A DNA stretch of 64,000 nucleotides from Streptomyces profundus (GCF_020740535.1 NZ_CP082362.1:3532501-3596500), one strand, 5' to 3'. Positions 10,802 to 19,993 are shown, counted from the stretch's first letter. A program made the numbers and translations. Notes: generated by a model from the letters alone, not told the origin.

Positions 10802-11148
10802 CTTGTCAGTTTTCCACAGGAGCGCCGCCCACGCCTTCCCGTGAACCCGTCGAGCGGGTTAACGTGCGAGGGACTCGACGCCCTGTGAGGCTTGGACCCG
10901 CACATATTCCACGACTGTCGACCTTTACTTGGATTTCCAGGTATATGTGCAGGTCAGGGCCGCTTTCACAGCTTGTGGACCGACTCGGTACCGTGCTCTC
11001 ATAGGCGGACGAGCGGGACAGGGAACGGGAAAGGAAACCGCTCGGTTCCCGTCCGCCGCACCCAACCCCGTGCGCCGTACGGACCGGGCGAGCCGCACTG
11101 GTCGCCCGGCAGACCCCGGGGGCCGGACGGACCGACGGAGGAACACGA
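10802..11148. other. Divergent intergenic region, response regulator / bkd operon
   Basis: 347 bp without a credible gene. It must carry the promoters of the response regulator (leftward) and bkd (rightward), but no pair of -35/-10 boxes stands out. A near-consensus DnaA-type 9-mer TTTTCCACA lies at 10809-10817. A GGAGGAA ribosome site at its right end serves bkdA. It is less GC-rich between 10900 and 11000 than its surroundings. Confidence 0.5.
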
Positions 11149-12465
11149 GTGACCGTGGCCAGTACCTCGCGCGACGCGTCGCGCAGCACCACCACGCAGC
11201 AGTCCACCGCGCGCGAGCCGGACGCCGCGCCCGGCACGTCCCCACCGGCCCCGGCGAAACGAGCCCCGGCGAAACGGGCGCAGGCGAAGCAGACCCCGGC
11301 GAGGAAAGCCCAGGCGAAGAAGGCCCCGGCGAAGAAGGCACCCGCCGGGAAGAGCGCCGCCGGGAAGCGCTCCGCGAAGACGAAGCCGGCGGACGGCCCC
11401 GGGATGGTGCAGCTCCTCACCCCGGACGGCGAGCGCCTGGAGCACCCGGACTACCCGCTGACCATCAGCCATGACGAACTCCGCGCGCTCTACCGCGACA
11501 TGGTGCTCAGCCGACGCTTCGACGCGGAGGCGACCGCGCTCCAGCGCCAGGGCGAACTCGGCCTCTGGCCCTCGATGTTGGGGCAGGAGGCGGCGCAGAT
11601 CGGCTCCGGGCGCGCGCTGCGCGAGACGGACTACGTCTTCCCCACCTACCGCGAGCACGGCGTCGCCTGGTGTCGGGGCGTGGACCCCACCCAGCTGCTC
11701 GGCATGTTCCGGGGCGTCAACCACGGTGGCTGGGACCCCAACAGCAACAACTTCCACCTCTACACGATCGTCATCGGCTCCCAGACGCTGCACGCCGCCG
11801 GCTACGCCATGGGCGTGGCCAAGGACGGCGCGGACGCGGCGGTGGTCGCCTACTTCGGCGACGGGGCGTCCAGCCAGGGCGACGTCGCCGAGGCGTTCAC
11901 CTTCGCCGCGGTCTACAACGCGCCGGTGGTCTTCTTCTGCCAGAACAACCAGTGGGCCATCTCGGAACCCACCGAACGTCAGACCAGGGTGCCGCTCTAC
12001 CAGCGCGCCCTGGGCTACGGCTTCCCCGGGCTGCGGGTCGACGGCAACGACGTGCTGGCCGTGCTCGCGGCCACCAGGGTCGCGGCCGAGCAGGCGCGCA
12101 GCGGCCAGGGCCCGGTGCTGATCGAGGCGTACACCTACCGCATGGGCGCGCACACCACCTCGGACGACCCGACGCGCTACCGCCGCCAGGAGGAGCTGGA
12201 GTCCTGGGAGGCGAAGGACCCGATCCTGCGGCTGCGCCGCCATCTGGACCGCGAGGGCGCGGCCGACGAGACGTTCCACGCCGAGTTGGAGGCGGAGAGC
12301 GACGCGCTCGCCAAGCGGGTCAGGGAGTCCATCAGGACGATGCCCGACCCCGAGGCCATGGCGATGTTCGAGCATGTCTACGCCGACGGGCACACCCTGG
12401 TGGACGAGGAGCGGGCCGCCTACGCCGACTACCTCGCCTCCTTCGCCGATCAGGAGGGGAACTGA
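11149..12465 (+). CDS. bkdA: Branched-chain 2-oxoacid dehydrogenase E1 alpha subunit
   Basis: 438 residues. With BkdB it forms the thiamin-diphosphate-dependent E1 that decarboxylates keto acids from Val/Leu/Ile, supplying branched acyl-CoA starters for iso/anteiso fatty acids and polyketides. The ThDP motif begins YFGDGASSQGDVAEAF near residue 236 and ends CQNNQWAIS ~30 residues on. EAYTYRMGAHTTSDDPTRYR near residue 325 is the phosphorylation-loop region of E1 alpha. Unusual is the first ~85 residues: a Lys/Ala/Pro/Arg-rich basic tail with tandem AKR/AKK units, like a histone H1 tail, before the canonical start of the fold. GTG start with GGAGGAA five bases upstream. The next gene begins 1 nt after the stop. 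Confidence 0.95.
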   Translation: MTVASTSRDASRSTTTQQSTAREPDAAPGTSPPAPAKRAPAKRAQAKQTPARKAQAKKAPAKKAPAGKSAAGKRSAKTKPADGPGMVQLLTPDGERLEHPDYPLTISHDELRALYRDMVLSRRFDAEATALQRQGELGLWPSMLGQEAAQIGSGRALRETDYVFPTYREHGVAWCRGVDPTQLLGMFRGVNHGGWDPNSNNFHLYTIVIGSQTLHAAGYAMGVAKDGADAAVVAYFGDGASSQGDVAEAFTFAAVYNAPVVFFCQNNQWAISEPTERQTRVPLYQRALGYGFPGLRVDGNDVLAVLAATRVAAEQARSGQGPVLIEAYTYRMGAHTTSDDPTRYRRQEELESWEAKDPILRLRRHLDREGAADETFHAELEAESDALAKRVRESIRTMPDPEAMAMFEHVYADGHTLVDEERAAYADYLASFADQEGN

Positions 12466-12466
12466 C

Positions 12467-13447
12467 ATGACGGTGGAGAAGATGGCGCTCTCCAAGGCGC
12501 TCAACGCCGCGTTGCGCGCCTCGTTGGAGTCCGATCCCAAGACGCTGGTGATGGGCGAGGACGTCGGCAAGCTCGGCGGGGTCTTCCGGATCACCGACGG
12601 GTTGCAGAAGGACTTCGGCGAGGAGCGGGTGGTGGACACCCCGCTGGCCGAGTCCGGCATCGTCGGCACGGCCATCGGCCTGGCCCTGCGCGGCTACCGT
12701 CCGGTGGTCGAGATCCAGTTCGACGGCTTCGTGTTCCCCGCCTACGACCAGATCGTCACCCAGCTGGCGAAGATGCACGCCAGGGCGCTGGGCACGATCA
12801 AGCTGCCGGTGGTGATCCGCATCCCGTTCGGCGGCGGCATCGGCGCGGTCGAGCACCACAGCGAGTCGCCCGAGGCGCTCTTCACCCATGTCGCCGGGCT
12901 CAAGTGTGTGACGCCGGCGAACCCTTCGGACGCCTACTGGATGCTGCGGCAGGCCATCGAGTGCGACGACCCGGTGATCTTCTTCGAGCCCAAGGCCCGC
13001 TACTGGGACAAGGGCGAGGTCGACAGGGAGGGCATCCCCGACGGCCTGCACAGCGCCAAGGTGGTGCGGCAGGGCAGCGATCTGACGTTGCTCGCCTACG
13101 GCCCGACGGTGCGCACCGCGCTGCTGGCCGCCACGGCGGCGGAGGAGGAGGGGAGGTCGGTCGAGGTGGTGGATCTCAGGTCGCTCTCCCCGATCGACTT
13201 CGACACCGTTCAGCGGTCGGTCGAGAAGACCAGGCGGCTGGTCGTCGTGCACGAGGCGCCGGTCTTCCAGGGCGTGGGCGCCGAGGTGGCGGCCCGCATC
13301 ACCGAGCGCTGCTTCTACCATCTGGAGGCCCCCGTGCTGAGGGTTGGTGGGTTCCACACGCCGTATCCGGCGGCCCGTCTGGAGGACGAGTACCTTCCGG
13401 GGCTCGACCGGGTGCTTGACGGTGTCGATCGTGCCTTGGCGTACTGA
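12467..13447 (+). CDS. bkdB: Branched-chain 2-oxoacid dehydrogenase E1 beta subunit
   Basis: 326 residues, the expected size. Motifs: LVMGEDVGKLGGVFRIT, DTPLAESGIVGTAIGLALRG with the conserved Glu that activates ThDP, EIQFDGFVFPAYDQI, and a C-terminal transketolase domain ending RVGGFHTPYPAARLEDEYLP. Starts at ATG 12467 directly behind the bkdA stop, so the alpha and beta subunits are translationally linked. It assembles into the alpha2beta2 E1. Confidence 0.95.
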   Translation: MTVEKMALSKALNAALRASLESDPKTLVMGEDVGKLGGVFRITDGLQKDFGEERVVDTPLAESGIVGTAIGLALRGYRPVVEIQFDGFVFPAYDQIVTQLAKMHARALGTIKLPVVIRIPFGGGIGAVEHHSESPEALFTHVAGLKCVTPANPSDAYWMLRQAIECDDPVIFFEPKARYWDKGEVDREGIPDGLHSAKVVRQGSDLTLLAYGPTVRTALLAATAAEEEGRSVEVVDLRSLSPIDFDTVQRSVEKTRRLVVVHEAPVFQGVGAEVAARITERCFYHLEAPVLRVGGFHTPYPAARLEDEYLPGLDRVLDGVDRALAY

Positions 13448-13468
13448 GGGAGAGGCTGAGGAGAAGTC

Positions 13469-14902
13469 GTGACGATGGCTGCGGCAACACAGCGCTACCG
13501 CGAGTTCAGAATGCCCGACGTGGGCGAGGGGCTCACCGAGGCCGAGATCCTGAAATGGCTCGTCCAGCCGGGGGACACGGTGACGGACGGACAGGTCGTG
13601 GTGGAGGTGGAGACCGCCAAGGCGGCGGTGGAGCTACCCATTCCCTATGACGGGACGGTGCGCGAGATCCTCTTCCCCGAGGGCAGCACGGTCGATGTCG
13701 GCACGCCGATCATCACCGTGGACACCGGCGGGCCCGACGAGCCGGACGGCGCGGCGGCGAAGGCCCCCGCCGACGACGCCTCGGACGAGGCCGGAGGCGC
13801 CGCCGCCGCGCGCGAGCCGGTGCTGGTCGGCTACGGCGTCTCGACGCCGAGCGGCCGTCGCCGGCCGCGCCGCGCCGCCGTGCCGGCGCCCGGCGCCTCG
13901 GCCGCGAACGGCACGGCGCGGGCGGCCGAACCGGCGCCCGAGCCCGAGCCGGCGGCCGTCGGCGGCGGACAGGGCGCCGCCGGCCGCGCGTTGGCCAAGC
14001 CGCCGGTGCGGAAGCTGGCCAAGGACCTGGGCGTCGATCTGGCGGCCGTGGTGCCCACCGGGCCCGGCGGAGTGATCACCAGGGACGACGTACACGCCGC
14101 CGCCCCGGCGGCGGCCACGCCGCCCCGCGCGGCCGAGCCGGAGCCGGCGGCCGAGCGGGCCGAGCCCACCCCGGCCGTCGAGCCCCAGTCGCTGGCGTCG
14201 ATCCGGGAGCGCCGGGTGCCCATCAGGGGCGTCCGGAAGGCCACCGCGCAGGCCATGGTGGAGAGCGCCTTCACGGCCCCGCATGTGACGGAGTTCGTCA
14301 CGGTCGACGTCACCAGGACGGTGCGTCTTGTGGAGCGGCTCAAGGCGGACCAGGAGATGGCCGGGCTGCGCGTCAACCCGCTGCTGCTGGTCGCCAAGGC
14401 CCTGCTGGTGGCGCTGCGGCGCAACCCGGAGGCCAACGCCGCCTGGGACGAGCAGCGGCAGGAGATCGTCTACAAGGAGTATGTGAACCTCGGCATCGCC
14501 GCGGCCACGCCCCGGGGCCTGCTGGTGCCCAACATCAAGGACGCCGGCTCCAAGACGCTGCCGGAACTCTCCCGCGCCCTGGGCGAGTTGATCTCCACCG
14601 CGCGGGAGGGCAGGACCAGCCCGGCCGATATGCGCGGCGGCACGGTGACCATCACCAACATCGGGGTCTTCGGCATCGACACCGGCACGCCGATCCTCAA
14701 CCCGGGGGAATCGGCGATCCTGGCGTTCGGCGCGATCAGGGACCAGCCCTGGGTCCACAAGGGGAAGGTCAAGCCCCGCAAGGTCACCACCCTGGCGCTC
14801 TCCTTCGACCACCGGCTGATCGACGGCGAGTTGGGCTCCCGGCTGCTCGCCGATGTGGCGGCGGTCCTTGAGCACCCGAAGAAGCTGATCACCTGGAGCT
14901 GA
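13469..14902 (+). CDS. bkdC: Branched-chain 2-oxoacid dehydrogenase E2 (dihydrolipoyl acyltransferase)
   Basis: 477 residues. One lipoyl domain at residues ~8-80 (MPDVGEGLTEAEILKW; lipoyl-lysine in VEVETAKAAVELP), then a Pro/Ala/Glu hinge. The peripheral subunit-binding domain is near 170-210 (VRKLAKDLGVDL to GVITRDDVHA). The catalytic domain follows, with RRVPIRGVRKATAQAMVES and the active site SFDHRLIDGELGSR (HxxxDG). GTG 13469 has GAGGAGAAG upstream; ATG 13475 is an in-frame alternative. The E3 gene is not in this operon, so the complex presumably shares lipoamide dehydrogenase from elsewhere. Confidence 0.95.
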   Translation: MTMAAATQRYREFRMPDVGEGLTEAEILKWLVQPGDTVTDGQVVVEVETAKAAVELPIPYDGTVREILFPEGSTVDVGTPIITVDTGGPDEPDGAAAKAPADDASDEAGGAAAAREPVLVGYGVSTPSGRRRPRRAAVPAPGASAANGTARAAEPAPEPEPAAVGGGQGAAGRALAKPPVRKLAKDLGVDLAAVVPTGPGGVITRDDVHAAAPAAATPPRAAEPEPAAERAEPTPAVEPQSLASIRERRVPIRGVRKATAQAMVESAFTAPHVTEFVTVDVTRTVRLVERLKADQEMAGLRVNPLLLVAKALLVALRRNPEANAAWDEQRQEIVYKEYVNLGIAAATPRGLLVPNIKDAGSKTLPELSRALGELISTAREGRTSPADMRGGTVTITNIGVFGIDTGTPILNPGESAILAFGAIRDQPWVHKGKVKPRKVTTLALSFDHRLIDGELGSRLLADVAAVLEHPKKLITWS

Positions 14903-14920
14903 CCGGCCCTGGGAACGAGT

Positions 14921-14966
14921 CGGCCCCCGGGCCCGTGCGACATCGCGTCGCCGGGCCCGGGGGCCG
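14921..14966. terminator. Bidirectional terminator between bkdC and bpa
   Basis: 15-bp perfect arms CGGCCCCCGGGCCCG / CGGGCCCGGGGGCCG enclose a 16-nt loop that itself can pair (GCGAC / GTCGC). It sits between two convergent genes. Confidence 0.75.
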
Positions 14967-15007
14967 CTCGCCGTTCTCGGGCGGAATCCGAAGGGATTCC
15001 AGGGCGC

Positions 15008-15571
15008 CTACAGGTAGGGACCGGAGCGGGCGCCGCCCTGCTGCTCGTCCAGACCCAGATCCTCCGGGCCCAGCGCGCCGGGCGGCAGCGCCCGCCGCAT
15101 CTGCTCCAACTGGGCCCTGGCCGCCATCTGCTGGGCGAAGAGCGCGGTCTGGATGCCATGGAAGAGCCCCTCCAGCCAGCCGACCAGCTGAGCCTGCGCG
15201 ATGCGCAGCTCGGCCTCCGTCGGCACCCCCTCGTCGGTGAAGGGCAGCGACAGCCGCTCCAGCTCGGCCACCAGCTCGGGGGCGAGACCCTCCTCCAACT
15301 CCTTGACCGAGCTGGCGTGGATCTCCTTCAACCTGACCCGGCTGGCCTCGTCCAGCGGAGCCGCCTTGACCTCCTCCAGAAGCTGCTTGATCATGCTGCC
15401 GATGCGCATGACCTTCGCCGGCTGCTCCACCATCTCCGTGAGCGGTGTCTCGGAGGGCCCCTCCTCGCCCTCGCCGCGGTTCCCGGCGGGGCCGCTGAGG
15501 GCCATTCCGTCCGGGCCGACAACCAGGACCTGGGCGTTCTCCTGCGGTGGTTCATTCCTCGGCTGAGTCAT
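15008..15571 (-). CDS. bpa: Bacterial proteasome activator
   Basis: 187 residues of the Bpa/DUF2587 family, the ATP-independent ring that opens the actinobacterial 20S proteasome gate. Recognised by EQPAKVMRIGSMIKQLLEEV, the helix RVRLKEIHASSVKELEEGL, VAELERLSLPF and the helix ELRIAQAQLVGWLEGLFHGI. The chain ends GPYL, matching the GxYL-type C-terminus by which Bpa docks into proteasome pockets; that tail is direct support for function. Start ATG 15571 (MTQPRNEP) is preferred, though an in-frame ATG at 15586 exists. The N-terminal ~55 residues are acidic and probably disordered. Confidence 0.9.
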   Translation of the reverse strand: MTQPRNEPPQENAQVLVVGPDGMALSGPAGNRGEGEEGPSETPLTEMVEQPAKVMRIGSMIKQLLEEVKAAPLDEASRVRLKEIHASSVKELEEGLAPELVAELERLSLPFTDEGVPTEAELRIAQAQLVGWLEGLFHGIQTALFAQQMAARAQLEQMRRALPPGALGPEDLGLDEQQGGARSGPYL

Positions 15572-15592
15572 ACCTCCATCATGCAACGAGCG

Positions 15593-18442
15593 TCACCCCG
15601 TGCGCCGCGCCAGGGGCACCCGCGACCGGGTCAGCAGCGCCGCCAGCAGCCACGCGAGGAGCGGGACCACCACCAGCAGCTGGAGGAACGTCATCCAGGG
15701 CAGCTCTATCAGCAGCTCGGGACGCGCCCCCACCAGCTCGCCCATGTCCCACAGGCGCTGCCAGGAGTCCACGTCGTTGCGGTGCTCGGTGAGGCGGATA
15801 CCGATGGCCGGGATCAGCCCGGAGAGCGTGCCGAGGAGCACCCCCATGGCGGCGATGAGACCGCACTGGAGTCCGGAGAGGGTCCGGCGCATCCTGGGCG
15901 TGGCGCCGACGGCGGAGAGGGTGGCCAGATCCGGCTCCGCGTCGGCCTGCGCGAGACCGGTGGCGATGCCGGCGGCGCCGAGGGTGATCACCATCGCGAC
16001 CAGCGCCAGGATCAGCAGGGCCAGCGAGTTGTCCTCGTCGTAGCCCTTCTCCAGATGGAACCCGAGGAAGCTCCCCAGCCGCTCGAACTCGGCGTCGAAC
16101 GCCTGCTGTTCGGCGCTGGTCGGGGTGCGGCTGAGCTGGTAGAAGGTGCCGAGGTCGAACTCGGTGAGCCCCAGCGAGGCCGCCGTCTGAGGCGTCATCA
16201 GCACGGTCGGCGCCGAGACGTCGCCCGCGAGCGAGTGGCCGGGCAGCGTGACCGTCTCCACCGGCGGGTCGGTGCGTTGGCCCGACTCGTTCCACTCGAC
16301 CTCCGGGCCGACCGGCGTCTCGTAGAGGCCGAGCGTCACCTGCCCGTCGTCGTCCAGATAGTCGGGGTGGACCACGACGGCCTCGCCCGACTCCAGGGCA
16401 CGGGTCGCCGCGTCGTCGTCGATGTCCAGCTCGGCCAGGGTCTGGGCCGGGCCGATCACCACGATGGTCTGGACGTCCAGCCACCAGGTGGCCCCGCAGA
16501 CCGGGCGTGAGTTCAGATCGCGGCGCTCGGCGATAGTCAACTCGGCCTGCTCCGGGGTGTACAGCGGGCAGTCCCGCTCGCCGGGCAGCAGCGGGATCAC
16601 CTCGCCGCAGTACACCTCCTCGCCGCCGTACTCGGAGTCCTCGCCGGTCGGCAGGCACTCGCCCGGCGCGGGCAGCGCCCGCGCCAGGTCGATCTCGCTC
16701 TCGACGGGCAGCTCCTTCGTCACGGCGGCGCGGGCGCCGCCCAGGTCACGGCCGGCGTCCGGCATCAGCGCGAGGACGGCGGCCGTGTCCATCGGCAGCG
16801 TCTCCTCGTACAGGGCGCGCTCCTGCGCGTCGTTGCTGACCACCACGGTGGCGACCGCGACCGTGCCGGCGACGGCGGCCAGCACGGCCGCCACCGCCGG
16901 CGCGGTGCGGCCCCGGTTCCTGGCGGCGTCGCGCAGCGCCAGCCGCCCCGCCAGCGGCAGGAAGCGGGCCAGCCGGCCGAAGCCGCCGACCAGCATCGGA
17001 GTGAGCGCCACCAGGCCCAGCTCGGCGATCACCGCGCCGGCCGCCACCGCGACCGTCTCCCCCCAGAGCCCGCCGAGCACCGCGAGCGCCGCGCCGAGCA
17101 CCAGCGCCGACCCGCCGACCAGCGGCAGCAGCCGGCCGCCGCCGCGCACTCCGCGCCGGCCGGTCAACGAGGAGAGCACGCTGCTCCGCGCCGCGTTGTA
17201 GGCCGGGATGACGGCGGCCAGCAGGCCGATCAGCACCGCGAAGACCGCGATCCCGCCCAGCTCCAGCGGGCGGAAGTCCCAGGAGCCGAACCTGCTGCCC
17301 AGCTGTCCCTCGATCGTCGGCCTCATCAAGAGCGTCAGCAGCACGCCGCCGATCAGCCCGATGACGGCGGCCCCCGCGCCCAGCACCACGCCGCTCGCGA
17401 GCATCACCGCCCGCAGCTGCGGCCGATGCCCGCCGTTCGCCCCGATCAGGCCCAGCATCCTGCGGGACCTGCGGGCGCTCACCGCGAACGCCGGGCCAGC
17501 CAGCAGGCAGATCTCCAGGATCACCAGGGAGACGGCCACCACGGCCACCGCGACGGCGTTCCCGTCGACGCCTGGCTGCTCACGCATCGCCGCGATCTCG
17601 GGCGCCAACTCCCCGGCGGGCGGCGGGTTCAGCACCACCTCGCGCGAGTTGACGACAAAGCCGAGCTCGTTGGCGGCCAGCACCGTCGACCAGTCGACGC
17701 CGCCCTCGCCCGGCACGCTGACCAGCAGCCCCGGGCGGTCCCAGGGGTCCTGCGGGAGCACGCTGCCCGGCAGGGCGGTCAGATGGCCCCGGTTGATGTT
17801 GCCGGGCAGCTCATAGCTGCCGGTGATGGTGAACTCGGTGCCGTCCTCAAGGCGGCTGCCCCAGGGGCCGAGGGACACCGTGTCCCCGACCGCGAGCCCG
17901 CCGTCCTTGAGGAACGCCTCGCTGGCCGCGATCTCGTCGGGCGACTCGGCGAACCGGCCCTCCTTCAGATCGTGGATCCCGGCCACCGCCGGGTCCGCCG
18001 CGTCGATCTCCTGGACCTGGCCCTCGGCCACCCCGTGCTCGGTGCCGGCGCGCATCCAGTTGCTGTTCTCGTAGACCATCGTGGCGCCGTCGGGGAGCAG
18101 CGGCTCAAGGAGGGACCGCAGCTCCTCCTCGGAGCGCCAGGTGGGCTCCTCCCACTCCCCGTCGTCCGGCAGTTCGGTGGCGGTCCACTCGAAGTGGTCG
18201 GCGCCCTGCACGACGGGGCCGCCGTCGTTGGACCAGACGAAGTGCGCGTCGGCGGCGCCGATCTCGCGGTCCAGCTGCTCCTCGGCGGAGAGCTGACCGC
18301 TGCGGAACGCGAGATCGGCGGCCGTCGCGCCCAGGATGGGCAGCGCGATCATGGCCACCACCAGGGCGCTGCGGCCCTTGGCGCGCAGCGCGTCACGGCG
18401 GGCGATACGCAGCGCCAGCCGCCAGTTGTGCCGTCCGCTCAC
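15593..18442 (-). CDS. FtsX-like ABC transporter permease (949 aa)
   Basis: Large permease of the MacB/FtsX class with two FtsX modules. A membrane helix near residues 25-45 is followed by a long extracellular domain (about 45-270), then membrane segments about 275-440 (AVAVVAVSLVILEICLLAGPAF, LGAGAAVIGLIGGVLLTLL). A second set follows, another extracellular region (about 560-790), and three C-terminal helices (LLILALVAMVITLGAAGIATG, AAMGVLLGTLSGLIPAIG, FLQLLVVVPLLAWLLAALL). Its ATG overlaps the TGA of the ATPase gene by 4 bp, so the two are translationally coupled. Such systems usually move lipoproteins or peptides, or remove antimicrobial peptides; the cargo here is unknown. Confidence 0.9.
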   Translation of the reverse strand: MSGRHNWRLALRIARRDALRAKGRSALVVAMIALPILGATAADLAFRSGQLSAEEQLDREIGAADAHFVWSNDGGPVVQGADHFEWTATELPDDGEWEEPTWRSEEELRSLLEPLLPDGATMVYENSNWMRAGTEHGVAEGQVQEIDAADPAVAGIHDLKEGRFAESPDEIAASEAFLKDGGLAVGDTVSLGPWGSRLEDGTEFTITGSYELPGNINRGHLTALPGSVLPQDPWDRPGLLVSVPGEGGVDWSTVLAANELGFVVNSREVVLNPPPAGELAPEIAAMREQPGVDGNAVAVAVVAVSLVILEICLLAGPAFAVSARRSRRMLGLIGANGGHRPQLRAVMLASGVVLGAGAAVIGLIGGVLLTLLMRPTIEGQLGSRFGSWDFRPLELGGIAVFAVLIGLLAAVIPAYNAARSSVLSSLTGRRGVRGGGRLLPLVGGSALVLGAALAVLGGLWGETVAVAAGAVIAELGLVALTPMLVGGFGRLARFLPLAGRLALRDAARNRGRTAPAVAAVLAAVAGTVAVATVVVSNDAQERALYEETLPMDTAAVLALMPDAGRDLGGARAAVTKELPVESEIDLARALPAPGECLPTGEDSEYGGEEVYCGEVIPLLPGERDCPLYTPEQAELTIAERRDLNSRPVCGATWWLDVQTIVVIGPAQTLAELDIDDDAATRALESGEAVVVHPDYLDDDGQVTLGLYETPVGPEVEWNESGQRTDPPVETVTLPGHSLAGDVSAPTVLMTPQTAASLGLTEFDLGTFYQLSRTPTSAEQQAFDAEFERLGSFLGFHLEKGYDEDNSLALLILALVAMVITLGAAGIATGLAQADAEPDLATLSAVGATPRMRRTLSGLQCGLIAAMGVLLGTLSGLIPAIGIRLTEHRNDVDSWQRLWDMGELVGARPELLIELPWMTFLQLLVVVPLLAWLLAALLTRSRVPLARRTG

Positions 18443-19245
18443 CGCGCGCCACCGCCGGCCAGCAGCGATTCGGCGGAGCTGGACGACGACTCGTCCACCA
18501 CGGTGCCGTCGCGCAGGAAGACCACCCGGTCGGCCCAGGCCGCGAAGCGGGTCTCATGGGTCACCAGCACCACGGCCGCGCCCTGGTCGCCTCGGTGGCG
18601 CAGCAGCGCGAGGACCGCGTCGCTGGTCTCGGTGTCCAACGCGCCGGTCGGCTCGTCGGCGAGCAGCAGCCTGCGGTCGCCGACCAGCGCGCGGGCGATG
18701 GCCACCCGCTGCTGCTGGCCGCCGGACATCTCGTCGGGGAACCGGTCGGCGACCTCGGTCAGGCCCATCTCCTCCAGCGCCGCCAGCGCCTCCCTGCGCG
18801 CCGCGCGGTGCGAGACGCCGTCGAGCTCGCGGGGGAGCGCGATGTTCTCGGCCGCGGTGAGCGCGGGTATCAGGTTGTAGTCCTGGAAGACGTAGCCGAC
18901 CGAGGTGCGCCGGATCTTCGCCAGTCGCGCCCGGCTGAGCCGGCCCAGATCCTGGCCCTCGACGAGCACCTGTCCGCCGGACGCGGTGTCAAGGCCGCCG
19001 GCCAGCGTCAGCAGCGTCGACTTCCCGGACCCCGAAGGGCCCATCACGGCCACGAACTCCCCGGCGCGCACGGTCAGATCGATGCCGCGCAGCGCGTGCA
19101 CGGCCGCCTCCCCGCTGCCGTGGACGCGGGTCAGCTCGCGCAGCTCCAGCACCACGGTGGCGTCCCGCTCTGTCTCTTGCTCGGCGCGCCGCCCGGCGTG
19201 CCGGTCGGTGTCCGTTGTGGATTTGAAGCTGTTCTCGTCACTCAT
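18439..19245 (-). CDS. ABC transporter ATP-binding protein (LolD/MacB type)
   Basis: 268 residues. Walker A GPSGSGKSTLL, Q-loop YVFQDYNLIPALT, signature MSGGQQQRVAIARAL, Walker B LLLADEPTGALD and the switch His in VLVTHETRFA. The YNLIPALTAAENI segment is typical of ATPases pairing with FtsX permeases. The start overlaps the PadR gene by 4 bp and the stop overlaps the permease by 4 bp, giving a three-gene operon. The first ~30 residues before the ABC fold are polar and probably flexible. Confidence 0.95.
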   Translation of the reverse strand: MSDENSFKSTTDTDRHAGRRAEQETERDATVVLELRELTRVHGSGEAAVHALRGIDLTVRAGEFVAVMGPSGSGKSTLLTLAGGLDTASGGQVLVEGQDLGRLSRARLAKIRRTSVGYVFQDYNLIPALTAAENIALPRELDGVSHRAARREALAALEEMGLTEVADRFPDEMSGGQQQRVAIARALVGDRRLLLADEPTGALDTETSDAVLALLRHRGDQGAAVVLVTHETRFAAWADRVVFLRDGTVVDESSSSSAESLLAGGGAR

Positions 19246-19889
19246 GACGAGGCCCCCCGTCGGTTGGTGGAACGGTGCGCGGCCACGGGCGCCGTTGGCG
19301 GCGCCGGCGGTGGTGGCGGCAGCGGTTGCCGGCCTCCCCTGGCGGCGGCCAGCCGCACCAGGCGTGACTCGCAGTGGTCGAGCCAGCGGATCTCGGCCTC
19401 GGCGTAGAAGATCAGCTGCTCCAGCACCAGCAGCCAGGCGATGTCGTCGGCCGAAGCGGGTTGGGCCGAGGTGGACTCGGCGCGCAGCGCGTCGGCCTTG
19501 AGCCGGGTGTAGTCCCGCATGGCGCCCAGCGTGTGGCGGCGCTGCGTCTGGATGACGGCCGGCAGATCGACGCCCGGCGTGCCCACGGCCATCGCCAGCT
19601 TGATCGCCAGCTCGTCCCTGGACGGCTGCGTCCGGTCGACCGGCTCGGTGAACCAGCTGTCGAGCGCGCCCCGCCCCTCGTCGGTGATCGCGTACAGCTG
19701 CTGCTTGGCGTCGCCGCCGCCCTCGGGCCTGATCAGCCCGTCGCGCTCCAGCCGGCCGAGCGTCGTATAGACCTGGCCGATGTTCAACGGCCAGGTGGTG
19801 CCGGTGCGGGACTCGAACTCCGCACGCAGTTGGGAGCCATAGCGGGGCCCCTGGTCCAACAGGGCCAACAGCCCGAAACGGATCGACAT
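19242..19889 (-). CDS. PadR-family transcriptional regulator
   Basis: 215 residues. N-terminal winged helix (MSIRFGLLALLDQGPRYGSQ, then VYTTLGRLERDGLI and the wing KQQLYAITDEGRGALDSW), followed by a C-terminal alpha-helical dimerisation domain (about 90-185) and a Pro-rich end. It heads the PadR-ABC-FtsX operon, and a 24/28 bp palindrome covers its own start codon. No Shine-Dalgarno sequence precedes ATG 19889, so the transcript may be leaderless. The expected role is repression of the transporter until an inducer (typically a membrane-active compound) is sensed. Confidence 0.92.
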   Translation of the reverse strand: MSIRFGLLALLDQGPRYGSQLRAEFESRTGTTWPLNIGQVYTTLGRLERDGLIRPEGGGDAKQQLYAITDEGRGALDSWFTEPVDRTQPSRDELAIKLAMAVGTPGVDLPAVIQTQRRHTLGAMRDYTRLKADALRAESTSAQPASADDIAWLLVLEQLIFYAEAEIRWLDHCESRLVRLAAARGGRQPLPPPPPAPPTAPVAAHRSTNRRGASS

Positions 19890-19913
19890 ACCGAGTATGT
19901 ATACCCGGTATGT
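19886..19913. promoter_or_regulatory. Predicted PadR operator over the start codon
   Basis: A 28-bp near-perfect palindrome (24 of 28 positions symmetrical) whose outer arms are ACATACC and GGTATGT and whose centre is GTATGTATAC-like. It covers the start codon of the PadR gene. The form agrees with known PadR sites (ATGT/ACAT half-sites), consistent with autorepression of the operon. Confidence 0.75.
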
Positions 19914-19979
19914 TCGCGGTCCGGCAAGTCCCGTCCGGTGGGTCCTGGACAGGGGGCGTCAGCTGCCCCGCGGCCGTTC

Positions 19980-19993
19980 CATACTCGGTATGT
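19980..19993. promoter_or_regulatory. Second PadR-like half operator
   Basis: CATACTCGGTATGT repeats, as the exact reverse complement, the sequence at 19887-19900, and is followed by TTCGCC much like the right arm at 19914. It lies ~90 bp upstream of the operator. A second binding site could allow looping or control of a separate promoter. Confidence 0.6.

Noticed and set aside
10809..10980. Two DnaA-box-like 9-mers (TTTTCCACA and a mismatch copy)
   Set aside because: Only two, not clustered, one with a mismatch; not enough to propose a replication origin.
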